A stretch of DNA of 35,268 nucleotides from CAZGLR01 sp964526635 (GCA_964526635.1 CAZGLR010000020.1:1-35268), one strand, 5' to 3'; counted from the stretch's first letter, positions 1 to 9,160 are shown. Notes: a model not told the origin generated them from the sequence alone. Made by a program: numbers and translations.

Positions 1-2
1 TA

Positions 3-200
3 AATAATCCTCGAAATCTACCACATAGTTTACAAGATATTAAACTTAAAAATAGCGATATCACTAAAAAATGGGGGGAAACAAGAAGAATAAAGCCTTT
101 TGATGGTGGTTATAGGTTGGCATATCAAATTAGGGGCAAAGAGTTATTGTTAATTCTTGTAGATACGCGACAGAACTTTTACAAGGAATTGGCTCGATAA
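3..200 (+). CDS. RelE/ParE-like toxin, C-terminal part (5' end outside window)
   Basis: An open frame enters from the left edge and stops with TAA at 198-200, leaving about 65 residues. It contains a basic stretch, then a pattern in which a GGYRLAYQIRGKE strand is followed by LLLILVDTRQNFYKEL. This order (YR-x-x-Y-x-I, a hydrophobic strand, then a short Arg-containing end) is what the C-terminal strands of RelE/ParE-type mRNA interferases and gyrase toxins look like. The assignment rests on pattern memory only. The start and any antitoxin lie outside the window. Base composition is clearly more AT-rich than the genes that follow, which fits an accessory origin. It could also be another small beta-sheet protein. 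Confidence 0.45.
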   Translation, partial: NNPRNLPHSLQDIKLKNSDITKKWGETRRIKPFDGGYRLAYQIRGKELLLILVDTRQNFYKELAR

Positions 201-201
201 T

Positions 202-378
202 TCATCTTTTTTTATGATTTTCCAATAATTCTATTAAATCCTCTATCGACCACAGGTGGTCGGTTATGCCCGCTTCCCAAGTCTGATTATTTTCAAACTG
301 ACCCACTACCGATTTCCCGTGTTGACTATAGTCTGGTCTAAATTCCGTTGTCGGGCCAATTATTCGGTTGTCTGATAC
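202..378 (-). pseudogene. Possible transposase C-terminal remnant or small hypothetical
   Basis: A minus-strand frame ends at 202 and stays open up to 459, but its upstream part overlaps the start of the chloride transporter and is probably not coding. The downstream part carries WEAGITDHLWSIEDLIELLE. That resembles the AG-[IL]-[TS]-[DN]-H-x-W-[ST]-[ILV]-E-[DE]-L ending I associate with DDE-type insertion-sequence transposases. No catalytic domain, no inverted repeats and no convincing ribosome binding site are visible. I read it as a decayed fragment next to the toxin-like gene. A small unrelated hypothetical protein is equally possible. Confidence 0.3.
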
Positions 379-395
379 CAAATAAACTGTAGATT
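368..395 (+). promoter_or_regulatory. Possible sigma-70 promoter for the ClC gene
   Basis: TTGTCT at 368-373 and TAGATT at 390-395 are separated by 16 bases and lie about 25 bases before the ATG at 419. Both hexamers are imperfect, and the region is AT-rich, so chance matches are likely. The SD region of the gene (GCGGGA) is also weak. Confidence 0.25.
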
Positions 396-418
396 GTGAA
401 CTCGACGCGGGAATATAT

Positions 419-2179
419 ATGCGCAAGATGGTTATCGGAAAATGGGGGCAGTTTGTCAAACTGTCCGAGACTCAGGTTCTTATCATCCTGTCGGTCATTG
501 TCGGCGCCGGCACCGGTTTTGGCGCTATTGCCTTTATTTCCCTTATTGAATTCGCCCGCGAATTGTTTTTCGGGTATTCCGCCGAGGTGCTTTCCGGTCT
601 GGCCGGAACTACCGGAGACAGATTTCGCTGGTGGATTGTAGCGATTCCCGCTATCGGCGGGCTGCTGGCCGGACCGATAATCTTTTATTTCGCACGCGAA
701 GCCAAAGGTCACGGTGTCCCGGAGGTTATGGACGCCGTCGCCCGCCGTGGCGGAATTATCCGACCGCAGGTCGCCGCGGTAAAGGCTGTCGCTTCAGCCA
801 TATGTATCGGCTCCGGAGGATCGGCCGGCCGCGAAGGACCGATTATTCAGATCGGTTCGGCTATCGGCTCGACCATTGGACAAATCTTCAGAATGTCCGG
901 GAACCGTGTCAAAATCCTGGTCGGCTGCGGTGCGGCGGCCGGGATCTCGTCGGTCTTCAATGCTCCCATCGCCGGTATTATTTTCGCGCTGGAGATAATC
1001 CTTGGTGATTTCGCAATCAAAACTTTGTCACCGGTGCTGTTGTCGTCGGTGGTGGCCTCGGTTATTTCACGGTCCTTTCTGGGCGATCATCCGGCTTTTG
1101 ATATCCCGACGTATCATCTCGTATCCGCCTGGGAAATTCCGCTTTATGTTGTCCTGGGCGGTCTGTGCGGCATGATTGCAGTTTTATTCACCCGCGTCTT
1201 AAGCTGGTCGGAATCATTTTTTGATAATTTGAAACTGCCGGAGATTATCAAACCCGGCATCGGCGGATTTCTGCTTGGTATAATCGGGATTTTCTTTCCG
1301 CAGGTGTTTGCCGACGGTTACAACACTATCCATCTGGCGTTGTACGGCAATATGGCGGTCGGTCTGCTGACCGTGTTGATTTTCCTGAAAATCGCCGCGA
1401 CGTCAATGACGCTGGGATCGGGTAACTCCGGTGGAATTTTCGCACCGTCGCTATTTATGGGTGCAATGGTCGGCGGCGCGTTTGGCTCGATGATACACAT
1501 GGCTTTTCCCAGCTTCACCGGTTCAGCCGGGGCCTATGCTCTGGTTGGCATGGCTGCGCTTGTTGGTGGAACGACCCACGCGCCTATCACGGCCATAATC
1601 ATCATCTTTGAAATGACCAATGATTACCGCATTATTTTGCCTCTCATGGTCGCCGTTACGTTTTCCACGCTGGTGGCGCGGCATCTGTTCAGTCATTCGA
1701 TATATACTGTCAAACTGGCGGCTCGCGGCATTTTTCTGAAGGGTGGAAAGGATCTCGCGGTTCTGCGTTCGATTCGGGCGTATGAAGTCATGGATCGCAA
1801 TTATGAGATGATCCCGGCCTCGACGCCATTGCGGAATATTATCCATAAAATCGAGATGACTCGCGAAACCTACTATATGGTCGTCGATAAATATCAGCAT
1901 CTGATCGGTGTTATTTCGTTGCAGGATCTGCGCGGATTTTTGACCTCCAGTGTTGTCATTCATGATATCGTTATTGCTGAAGATGTGGCGCATAAACATG
2001 TGGTAACGGTGACACCCGACGATGACCTGGCCCAGGTTCGCCAGAAGTTTGCGCTACAGGATATGCAGCTTTTGCCGGTTATCGATCCCCAAAATGACAA
2101 TCAGCTGATCGGTGTCGTCCGGCATCAGGATATGATGACGGTGTATAACAAGCGCCTGATTGAATCGCTGGAAACCTGA
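419..2179 (+). CDS. ClC-family chloride channel/antiporter with C-terminal CBS pair
   Basis: This 586-residue inner-membrane protein moves chloride or related anions. The ClC signature is clear: GHGVP at about residues 97-101 in the place of GSGIP, GREGP at 137-141 with E139 as the gating glutamate, and GNSGGIFAP in the second half for the GxFxP filter. Residues from about 455 to the end hold two CBS domains, which in this family bind nucleotides and modulate transport. The position of the internal proton glutamate of E. coli ClC (E203, in FIIEEMRP) appears as isoleucine (FALEIILG, I193), so strict Cl-/H+ exchange is doubtful. The gene stands alone and converges on the phospholipase gene with only 3 bases between stops. 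ATG at 419 is chosen as the first start; the SD there is weak, and ATG at 428 is an alternative. Confidence 0.93.
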   Translation: MRKMVIGKWGQFVKLSETQVLIILSVIVGAGTGFGAIAFISLIEFARELFFGYSAEVLSGLAGTTGDRFRWWIVAIPAIGGLLAGPIIFYFAREAKGHGVPEVMDAVARRGGIIRPQVAAVKAVASAICIGSGGSAGREGPIIQIGSAIGSTIGQIFRMSGNRVKILVGCGAAAGISSVFNAPIAGIIFALEIILGDFAIKTLSPVLLSSVVASVISRSFLGDHPAFDIPTYHLVSAWEIPLYVVLGGLCGMIAVLFTRVLSWSESFFDNLKLPEIIKPGIGGFLLGIIGIFFPQVFADGYNTIHLALYGNMAVGLLTVLIFLKIAATSMTLGSGNSGGIFAPSLFMGAMVGGAFGSMIHMAFPSFTGSAGAYALVGMAALVGGTTHAPITAIIIIFEMTNDYRIILPLMVAVTFSTLVARHLFSHSIYTVKLAARGIFLKGGKDLAVLRSIRAYEVMDRNYEMIPASTPLRNIIHKIEMTRETYYMVVDKYQHLIGVISLQDLRGFLTSSVVIHDIVIAEDVAHKHVVTVTPDDDLAQVRQKFALQDMQLLPVIDPQNDNQLIGVVRHQDMMTVYNKRLIESLET

Positions 2180-2182
2180 TCG

Positions 2183-4816
2183 TTAAAAGCGTAATCCAAT
2201 ATATAGATAAAAACGATGCGGCCTCTTCTCGGCGTTGCCGTAGCCGAGTTCGACCGGCCCGAGGGGTGAGTTCCAGGCCAAAGTCAGGCCATAGCCTTTG
2301 AGAAAATCGCCGATTTTAATTTCTTCGTATTCGTCAAAGACATTGCCATAATCGAAATTCCCGATCAGGTAAAAACGGTAAGGCAGATTGAGGCGGATCT
2401 GCCAGTTGGTCACCAGAAATTTATCCCCCACCAACTGGCCGGTGCGGTAACCGGAGAACTGATACATGCCGCCGATATAGTATTTTTCAATATCGGGCAA
2501 ATTAGCGGTGGAGAGCCCGATTGCAAATCGCGGTCGGATTGTGAAAAATTTATTGGGCGTCAATGCGCCCTCGATGGAACCATAGATTTTGCTGTATTCA
2601 TCCAGCGTTCCGCCGAGCCATTTGCCGCTAAAATCAAAGACCAGCTCCTGGCTGTGGCCACGATTAGGAAAGGGGTATTGATCGAAGGTTTCAACGCTTG
2701 ATTTGATGGCAAACGTGGAAAGAACATCATCAAGTTCGGTGGTGGCGCCGCTGAGACGGCGCGAGACGTTCTCCAGACGGTATTCAAAGAAGATCAGACC
2801 CAAACGGGCGATATGCTGCCCGGCGGAAATCGACCAGCCATAACGGTTTTCATAACGGTAGCCGTCGGGGCCGCCATCGGGCCCGAAGAGCCGTCGCTGC
2901 AGCCGCTTGTAATAGACTTCAGAGCGCGCCGTAAGGAGCGTACTCGAAAGCCGATCAACTTTGACCGAGAATGAGTATTTGTAACGTCGTGATGAAATCC
3001 GGCCGTGGAGCAGCATCTGCAAACCCGCGCCGAATACGTTATCATCGAGCAATTGGCCGAATGCCTCGGCCTGGTATTCATCATCCCAGTGAGCACCAAA
3101 TCGAAACTGGGTATATTTCTTTTCCTTGACGTTGATCGTCAGATGCGCACCGGCGGCGGTTGGCTGCAGGTCGAGGCTGACCCGTTCGAAGAAACCCGTG
3201 CCATAGATATTGGCGATACCATTGTCGGATTTACGGGTGTCAAACGGGTCACCGGGGCGCAGCGGGTAATTGGCTTTTATGATCCAGCTTCGGGTACGCT
3301 GATTCCCCCGAATATCGACATACTTCAGTTTGCCCTCGTCAATGGCAATCGTGACCTGCCCGGCGTCATGATCGTAAACAATCTGCTGCAAATACGCCAG
3401 GCCATAGCCCGCCTCGTGAAACAGGGTAATCATGGATTGCGCCGATTCATGAACATCAGCCAGTGACAGACGGCAATCTTCGGGGACGGCGAAAATAGGC
3501 TGAAGAATCGAATCAGGAATGATGGTATTGCCGGTAAACTGATAGGTAACTTCCTGGCAGCGGCGATTGGGGATGCCATCGAGGACAATAATCGTGGAAT
3601 CACCGCGACTGATGACTGCCGCTTCGAGAGAACCAAAGGTAAGTTCCCGATCGGCAAACAGCAGGGCCTGCCGCAGATGATCCGGCTGAAATAACTCGCC
3701 GGGTCGGATCGGGAACACAGCCACCAGCCGCTCCAGTAGTTTGTCGCTACGGGCGGGGATGACGGCATCGACGAATATAGCCGAGTCGCCATTGCGTTTT
3801 TTCAGCGCCGCAAGAAGATCATCGACAGCTTCCCGGCCGATAGTGTAACCCAATTCGATCAGTGAATCGCGCAGACTGAAATCGAACGTTTCGATATCTT
3901 CGAGATCGGTGCCGAGGACAAAATCGGCCCTGGCCAGTTGTTCCTCAAGCGCTTCCTGGGCCATGATCGTCGTTACCTGGCCGGCCACGTCAATCGGGTC
4001 AGTAATCTTGTCGACCGGCAGCAAATCGGCGGTGGTGTTGAGGGCGATAACGAAATCGGCGCCCATACGACGACAGGTTTCGACCGGGATCGGCACGACA
4101 ATGCCACCGTCCATCAAATAGCGGCCGTCGCGTTCCACAGCCGTAAAGGCCAGCGGGAAGGCCATCGACGCCCGCATCGCGGTGGTAAGCGATCCTGATC
4201 CAATTTCGACCAGTTCACCCGTGGCAATATCAGTAGCGGCGGCCCGGAAGGGAATCGGCAGGCGATCGAAATTGCCACCGCAGCGGTAAGTGGCCTCGAT
4301 AGTCAAATCAGTCAGGAGATTGGTCAGCCGCTGACCGGCGGCCAGGCCCTGGGGAATATATGGTTTCAGGCCTTCAAATCTAATTGAAAACAGGTACTTG
4401 TCGCGTTCTTCGCGCTGGGTGAACAGCAGCGAACGGCGACGGGGGGTATCGAAAAATAGATTGGTGAAATCGACTCTGGCTACCTGTTTTTCGATTTCAG
4501 CGGCACTGTAGCCGGCGGCATACAAGCCGCCGACAATCGATCCTATTGATGATCCGGCGATTGCGGAAATCGGGATATCAGCTTCTTCGAAAGCCCTGAG
4601 CATACCGATTTGGGCCAGGCCGCGGGCGCCGCCGCCCGATAAGGCCAGTCCGACACTGACCGGATAATAGGTCTCCGGGATCTGAAAATCGCCGGGGGCG
4701 AGTGTGTCCCGTGAGATTGTCATCACGGTCAGGGTCTCATCGGCCCGGAGCATATCGGGAACGATAGCTGTCACCCACAGCCAGAAACAACATCCAATGA
4801 TAAACGTACTTTTCAC
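2183..4816 (-). CDS. Patatin-like phospholipase with POTRA and Omp85-type barrel (PlpD-like)
   Basis: The 877-residue protein has a signal peptide (hydrophobic residues about 5-22) and then a patatin domain. That domain has the oxyanion motif GGGARG at 61-66, the nucleophile motif GSSIG with S90, and the second catalytic residue in DGG with D236. A POTRA-like region follows at about 345-500, then a long beta-rich segment typical of BamA/Omp85 barrels that ends in aromatic YLYIGLRF, a C-terminal Phe suited to BAM-assisted insertion. The layout matches PlpD-type autotransported lipases, in which the lipase is displayed or released from the outer membrane; the substrate is not visible here. The start codon is GTG (bases CAC on the plus strand at 4814-4816), supported by an AGGTAG SD about seven bases upstream. 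An RNA methyltransferase gene is divergent from it. Confidence 0.93.
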   Translation of the reverse strand: MKSTFIIGCCFWLWVTAIVPDMLRADETLTVMTISRDTLAPGDFQIPETYYPVSVGLALSGGGARGLAQIGMLRAFEEADIPISAIAGSSIGSIVGGLYAAGYSAAEIEKQVARVDFTNLFFDTPRRRSLLFTQREERDKYLFSIRFEGLKPYIPQGLAAGQRLTNLLTDLTIEATYRCGGNFDRLPIPFRAAATDIATGELVEIGSGSLTTAMRASMAFPLAFTAVERDGRYLMDGGIVVPIPVETCRRMGADFVIALNTTADLLPVDKITDPIDVAGQVTTIMAQEALEEQLARADFVLGTDLEDIETFDFSLRDSLIELGYTIGREAVDDLLAALKKRNGDSAIFVDAVIPARSDKLLERLVAVFPIRPGELFQPDHLRQALLFADRELTFGSLEAAVISRGDSTIIVLDGIPNRRCQEVTYQFTGNTIIPDSILQPIFAVPEDCRLSLADVHESAQSMITLFHEAGYGLAYLQQIVYDHDAGQVTIAIDEGKLKYVDIRGNQRTRSWIIKANYPLRPGDPFDTRKSDNGIANIYGTGFFERVSLDLQPTAAGAHLTINVKEKKYTQFRFGAHWDDEYQAEAFGQLLDDNVFGAGLQMLLHGRISSRRYKYSFSVKVDRLSSTLLTARSEVYYKRLQRRLFGPDGGPDGYRYENRYGWSISAGQHIARLGLIFFEYRLENVSRRLSGATTELDDVLSTFAIKSSVETFDQYPFPNRGHSQELVFDFSGKWLGGTLDEYSKIYGSIEGALTPNKFFTIRPRFAIGLSTANLPDIEKYYIGGMYQFSGYRTGQLVGDKFLVTNWQIRLNLPYRFYLIGNFDYGNVFDEYEEIKIGDFLKGYGLTLAWNSPLGPVELGYGNAEKRPHRFYLYIGLRF

Positions 4817-4827
4817 TTGCGACTACC

Positions 4828-4856
4828 TGATAAAACCGATTCCTTGACCATATAAT
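4828..4856 (+). promoter_or_regulatory. Possible sigma-70 promoter for the methyltransferase-sppA operon
   Basis: A perfect TATAAT at 4851-4856 lies 34 bases before the TTG start at 4891. The hexamer 17 bases upstream (TGATAA, 4828-4833) is a poor -35 box. The 74-base intergenic space must hold promoters for both directions. On the minus strand TTGTCT with TTATAT is possible but spaced at 18. Confidence 0.4.
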
Positions 4857-4890
4857 GGCAACAGTATCGTTTTAGACAAGGACAAAGTCA

Positions 4891-5679
4891 TTGGCCCTGA
4901 CCAAGGTTGAAATAAAAAAGCTGGTATCGCTCAAGTCCAAAAAAGGGCGGCGTACCGAGGACCGTTTTCTGGCCGAGGGCGTCCGGCTGCTCGAAGAAGC
5001 CCTGCGGGCTGATTATCGCCCTGAAATCGTCCTCTATGCCCCCGGCGAAGTAACCGAGCGGGGACAGAATGTCATTCGTTCGTTTTCCAAGCGGCGCATC
5101 AATACCATAACGGTTGCAGTAAAGGAAATCAACAAAATCTCCGATACCGATACGCCGCAGGGCATTGTGGCTGTCTTTAAACAACGACATACCAGCTTTG
5201 AGAAACTCTTATCGCAATCTCCACGTACGATTGTAGTGTGTGACGGTGTCGGGGATCCAGGAAATCTCGGCACCCTGCTGCGATCGGCGCTGGCGTTCGG
5301 GGCCGATGCCGTGGTTACCACCGAGGGTTCGGCCGAAGCGACCAATCCCAAGACGATCCGGGCCAGTATGGGCAGTTTTTTTCATCTGCCGATTATCAGC
5401 GGCGCCGATCCGACTGACATTGTCGGTCTTCTTAAACGGCATACGTACCGCATTGCCGTGGCCGATGTGCGGGGACAGGCTATCTCCGCCGGGGGTGATG
5501 ACGGTGAGAAAACCGCCATAGTCATTGGCTCGGAACCCGCGGGAACCGGTTCAGTTTTCGCCGCGGCCGCTGATCAGCGCTGGAAAATCCCGATGACGGC
5601 GAAGGTGGAATCGCTTAATGCCGCTATGGCCGGCTCGATTTTACTTTATTGGCTGTATGCCGGACGGAAACGATCATGA
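4891..5679 (+). CDS. TrmH/SpoU-family RNA 2'-O-methyltransferase
   Basis: This 262-residue SPOUT enzyme transfers a methyl group from S-adenosylmethionine to a ribose 2'-OH in rRNA or tRNA. The N-terminal part (about 1-95) looks like the small RNA-binding SpoU substrate domain (RTEDRFLAEGVRLLEEAL). The three SpoU motifs follow in order: motif 1 near 112-130 (DPGNLGTLLRSA, with the conserved Asn and Arg), motif 2 (IVIGSEPAGTG) and motif 3 (IPMTAKVESLNAAMAG), which form the trefoil-knot cofactor site. The start is TTG: AAGGA ends eight bases before it, and no better ATG exists nearby. The stop overlaps the next gene as ATGA, so it leads a translationally coupled operon. The target nucleotide cannot be told from the sequence. 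Confidence 0.92.
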   Translation: MALTKVEIKKLVSLKSKKGRRTEDRFLAEGVRLLEEALRADYRPEIVLYAPGEVTERGQNVIRSFSKRRINTITVAVKEINKISDTDTPQGIVAVFKQRHTSFEKLLSQSPRTIVVCDGVGDPGNLGTLLRSALAFGADAVVTTEGSAEATNPKTIRASMGSFFHLPIISGADPTDIVGLLKRHTYRIAVADVRGQAISAGGDDGEKTAIVIGSEPAGTGSVFAAAADQRWKIPMTAKVESLNAAMAGSILLYWLYAGRKRS

Positions 5680-6752
5680 AAAAAATCATGCAATTGTTCG
5701 CTTATGGTGTCATGATTGTCGTCAATATCTCTGCAATCACTGCGCAAACTATAAACGAGGTCGGCAATGGCGTCTATACCGGTGAGTTGATCGAACAACG
5801 CCTCGATGTTGTCTCCGGAGACAATATTGTCGTGAGTTCGGCAACGACCCTTTCGGGTGAACTGACCATCAAAGTCGTCGACGAAGGCGCCAGGCTGACC
5901 TATCAAAAGCGGCTTAAATCCAACGATCGCGAAGAGGCCCGCCAGTATGCTTCGGAGATTTCAGTCGAAATCGATCGTACTCCGCAGGAAGTAACTATCG
6001 CACTGCGGGCGCCGGCGAGAACGTCATGGTCGGGAACCGATGGTTCCGGACGGATCAATGTCATTCTCGAAATGCCGGCCAATTGCAACATCGAAACCGC
6101 CACCGCCTATTTCGACATTACCGCAATCGGACCGTTTGCCTCGTTCACCGCCGCCGAGACCCTGGCCGCCGTCGAGATCAGCAAAGTTACCGGCCCCACA
6201 GAAGTCAAAGTGTCCAACCGTGATCTCAAGATTTCCGAAACTACCGGCATGCTGACCGCGACCAATAAATACGGCACAATAAAACTCGAGCAAATTGACA
6301 CCGGGGGAAAATCGGCGCTGATTCGCAACGAAAACGGTGAGATTCTCATAACGGATTTTACCGGCAATATAGATGTCCGAACCAGCTATAATCGAGTCGT
6401 CGCCAGGGGGCTCTATTTAACCGGCGAGCGGAACCGTTTCCGCAACGTCTCCTCGCCGATATATATTCAGTTCGATTCGCTGAATACCGGCGATATAATG
6501 ATCAATAACCGTTACGCGGATATTGAAATAGCCATCACCGGTTTGACCGATGCGGTCTTCATCTGCAAGACCGGTAATGGTGGGGTCACCCGGGCCGAAG
6601 GGATGAAGATCACCCCGACCTTGGTGTATGACAACCGGCTCGAATTTATAACCGGCGAGGGTGCCGCTGAAGCTCGTATAACCGCCAGGGACGGCGGTAG
6701 CATTATAATCAACGGTTCAGCGGCTGCGGAAGCCGATGCAGGAGGCAGATAG
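5676..6752 (+). CDS. Secreted DUF4097-like beta-helix protein
   Basis: The preferred start is the ATG at 5676, which overlaps the upstream TGA and gives 358 residues with a clean signal peptide (MKKIMQLFAYGVM...ITA). A start at 5649 would bury that signal behind charged residues. The mature part is almost wholly short beta strands with repeating patterns such as GTIKLEQIDT, GEILITDFTGNIDV and NRYADIEIAI. This is the style of DUF4097/putative-adhesin right-handed beta-helices, where polar turns and small hydrophobic strands alternate. No cysteine bonding pattern, lipobox or enzymatic motif is evident. The next gene begins right after its stop (TAG-ATG), so it is coupled to the SppA-like protease. 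The role is unknown; an envelope location is inferred. Confidence 0.7.
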   Translation: MKKIMQLFAYGVMIVVNISAITAQTINEVGNGVYTGELIEQRLDVVSGDNIVVSSATTLSGELTIKVVDEGARLTYQKRLKSNDREEARQYASEISVEIDRTPQEVTIALRAPARTSWSGTDGSGRINVILEMPANCNIETATAYFDITAIGPFASFTAAETLAAVEISKVTGPTEVKVSNRDLKISETTGMLTATNKYGTIKLEQIDTGGKSALIRNENGEILITDFTGNIDVRTSYNRVVARGLYLTGERNRFRNVSSPIYIQFDSLNTGDIMINNRYADIEIAITGLTDAVFICKTGNGGVTRAEGMKITPTLVYDNRLEFITGEGAAEARITARDGGSIIINGSAAAEADAGGR

Positions 6753-9128
6753 ATGGCGTCACGGATGACCCGCATGATTTTTACAATACTTTTGATGCTC
6801 GCGGCAACAACCGCCAGGGGCGAGCCGCGCCTGGAGTTGCCGGAAGAAGTTTTCTTTTATCAGCCGGTCGCCTCGGCCTGGGGGCAGGCCGGTTTCTGGA
6901 ATAATCCGGCCAGTCTGGGTGCCGGCCAATCGGGCAACATTCTGGTGTTTACTCATCGCGCCGATCGTTTTATTCGCGACTGGGGCGGCGCTGCCACCTG
7001 GAAATTCGTCGGATTGGCCTATCGAAAGATAAACAACGACGATATCTCCGATGTCTCGGAATATATGATTGGTCTGGGCGGCGGCGATAAGCTGCGATTC
7101 GGTGTGTCGTATCGGTATTTCAGGGATGGTCCCGGGTATTTGAATAATCGTCATCTCTGGACGATAGGTCTTCAGTCTCATTATAATCGAAACTTCAGAT
7201 TCGGGGTGCGGGCCGAAAACCTGAACCGGGGACGAATCGATGGTCAGCGCAGCGACATACGGTATGTGTATGGCGTTGGCGCCCGCATCTACAAGGAGAT
7301 TGTAAGCCTGACGTTTGATGTCAATCAGCTCCATACGCAATCGCTGGATGAGTCCGAATTTCGTACCGGATTCGATGTCCGGCCGATTCCCGGCTTATAT
7401 GTCTTCGGCGACATCAGTAATAAAAACGGTTTCAATATAGGCATTCGGGCGAATATCGAACGCGAGTATGTCACGCATTATCATAGTTTCGACAAGGATG
7501 GCAAGAGCCGCCTGGGGACGACCGCATTCGGGATGGTCAATGGCAATCAGCCGTCACTGGTTACTATGAACACTCAAACGCTAATGATGTCGTTGTCGGG
7601 AAATCTTCCCGAAAGCCCGGATATCCCGTTCTTCGGCACCGAGCCATTAACCTACTACGATTATGTGGGCGGTATTTATGATGCGGCTGCGGACGACGCG
7701 ATCACTCGCTTGTTCTTGCGGATCGGTTCACTGCGCTGCGGTCTGGCCAAAACCGAAGAGTTGGGGCAGGCGCTGGCGCATTTCAAATCGCGCGGGAAAA
7801 CAATTATCGCCTATATTGATCACCCTAATAATCTCGGTTACCTGCTGGCATCGTTTGCTGATTCGATTGTCATCCCGCCGGTATCGCAATTGACTCTGGT
7901 CGGTCTGCGCGCTGAACTGCGCACGTATACCGGACTTATGGAAAAAATCGGGGTGGAGGCCGAAATCGAACGCATCGGTGATTATAAAACCTCCCCGGAA
8001 CGGTATTTCCTGGATCAGCCGAGTGATGAAGCCCGGCAGGAAATCAACCGTCTGCTCGACTCGATGTATGCTTACCTGGTTGAGACAATTGCTGTAAATC
8101 GCAGTCTGAGTCCTGATTCGGTCCGCGCCTTGATTGATCAGGGGCCGTTGCCCTCGATTACAGCCGTCTCCTCCGGCCTGGTCAACGACCGCCGGTACTT
8201 CGACGAACTCGATCGTTCTATTGGAGGTACGACATCGTTTTACAGCTATGTTCAGGATCCGGACTATCATGATCGCTGGGGTGATCTCCCGCAACTGGCC
8301 ATACTGACGCTTGAAGGCGGTATTGCGGGTGAGAGCGGAACCCCGCTTGTCGGAGAATACGATGTCATTCCGCATATCCGCGCGGTGAAAGACAGCGATC
8401 GTATCGAGGGTGCCGTTTTGCGAATAAACTCGCCCGGCGGTCTGGCCCTGCCGGCCGATCTGATATGGTACGAGCTCGAGCGGCTGGCAAAAAAAAAACC
8501 GCTGGTGATATCGCTTGGTAATGTTGCCGCTTCCGGCGGGTATTATATTACGACCCTTGACAGCCCGATTTACACCGATCGCAATACAATTACCGGTTCG
8601 ATCGGAGTGTATGCCGGCAAAGTTAATACCGTAGAGATGTTTGAGAAACTGGGTATATATTCTGAAACTTACGGTCGGGGGGAAAACTCCCGTTTTTTTT
8701 CAATGATTGAGCCCTATACTCCAAAACAGCGGGAGCAGTTGAAATATCACCTGAGATTGATGTATGACCATTTTGTCGAAAAGGTGGCCGACAATCGGTC
8801 TCTGCCTGCCGATTCGGTGGATAATCTGGGCCGGGGGCGGGTCTGGACCGGCGCTGAAGCGGCTGCCAACGGTTTGGCCGACACAGTTGGCGGGCTTCAC
8901 GAGGCCTTATTGCATCTCGTTAATATATGTGAACTTACAGGCAGAGAGTTTGATCTGATCCAGGCGCCCAGGCAGTATTATTTCTGGAAGAACCCGTTCG
9001 ATTTTTCGCACTGGATAGACAATGTCGCCGCGCTGATTATTGACGTTCGCGACGCACAATCGGTATTGGATGGTGATCTTTCGGGAAATATTTACTATAG
9101 ATTGCCGTATAATCTCACGATTGAGTAA
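6753..9128 (+). CDS. sppA: SppA-type signal peptide peptidase fused to N-terminal beta-barrel domain
   Basis: The 791-residue protein starts with a signal peptide (MTRMIFTILLMLAATTARG). A segment of about 230 residues follows (about 35-270) that starts WNNPASLGAG, rich in alternating hydrophobic residues and glycines, like the PorV/FadL-type outer-membrane barrels of FCB bacteria. The rest is a tandem-domain SppA (67K type). The first domain carries the general-base lysine in GDYKTSPE (K412). The second carries the nucleophile in NVAASGGYY (S594) and the conserved INSPGG and GSIGVYAGK segments. Catalysis uses a Ser/Lys dyad shared between domains, usually on the periplasmic side of the inner membrane. 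Here the fusion suggests attachment to the outer membrane instead. A run of ten A (8489-8498) lies in frame within the second domain. The gene is coupled to the DUF4097-like gene. Confidence 0.88.
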   Translation: MASRMTRMIFTILLMLAATTARGEPRLELPEEVFFYQPVASAWGQAGFWNNPASLGAGQSGNILVFTHRADRFIRDWGGAATWKFVGLAYRKINNDDISDVSEYMIGLGGGDKLRFGVSYRYFRDGPGYLNNRHLWTIGLQSHYNRNFRFGVRAENLNRGRIDGQRSDIRYVYGVGARIYKEIVSLTFDVNQLHTQSLDESEFRTGFDVRPIPGLYVFGDISNKNGFNIGIRANIEREYVTHYHSFDKDGKSRLGTTAFGMVNGNQPSLVTMNTQTLMMSLSGNLPESPDIPFFGTEPLTYYDYVGGIYDAAADDAITRLFLRIGSLRCGLAKTEELGQALAHFKSRGKTIIAYIDHPNNLGYLLASFADSIVIPPVSQLTLVGLRAELRTYTGLMEKIGVEAEIERIGDYKTSPERYFLDQPSDEARQEINRLLDSMYAYLVETIAVNRSLSPDSVRALIDQGPLPSITAVSSGLVNDRRYFDELDRSIGGTTSFYSYVQDPDYHDRWGDLPQLAILTLEGGIAGESGTPLVGEYDVIPHIRAVKDSDRIEGAVLRINSPGGLALPADLIWYELERLAKKKPLVISLGNVAASGGYYITTLDSPIYTDRNTITGSIGVYAGKVNTVEMFEKLGIYSETYGRGENSRFFSMIEPYTPKQREQLKYHLRLMYDHFVEKVADNRSLPADSVDNLGRGRVWTGAEAAANGLADTVGGLHEALLHLVNICELTGREFDLIQAPRQYYFWKNPFDFSHWIDNVAALIIDVRDAQSVLDGDLSGNIYYRLPYNLTIE

Positions 9129-9160
9129 ATTGCCTGTGAAACAAATTCGGGTGTGATACG

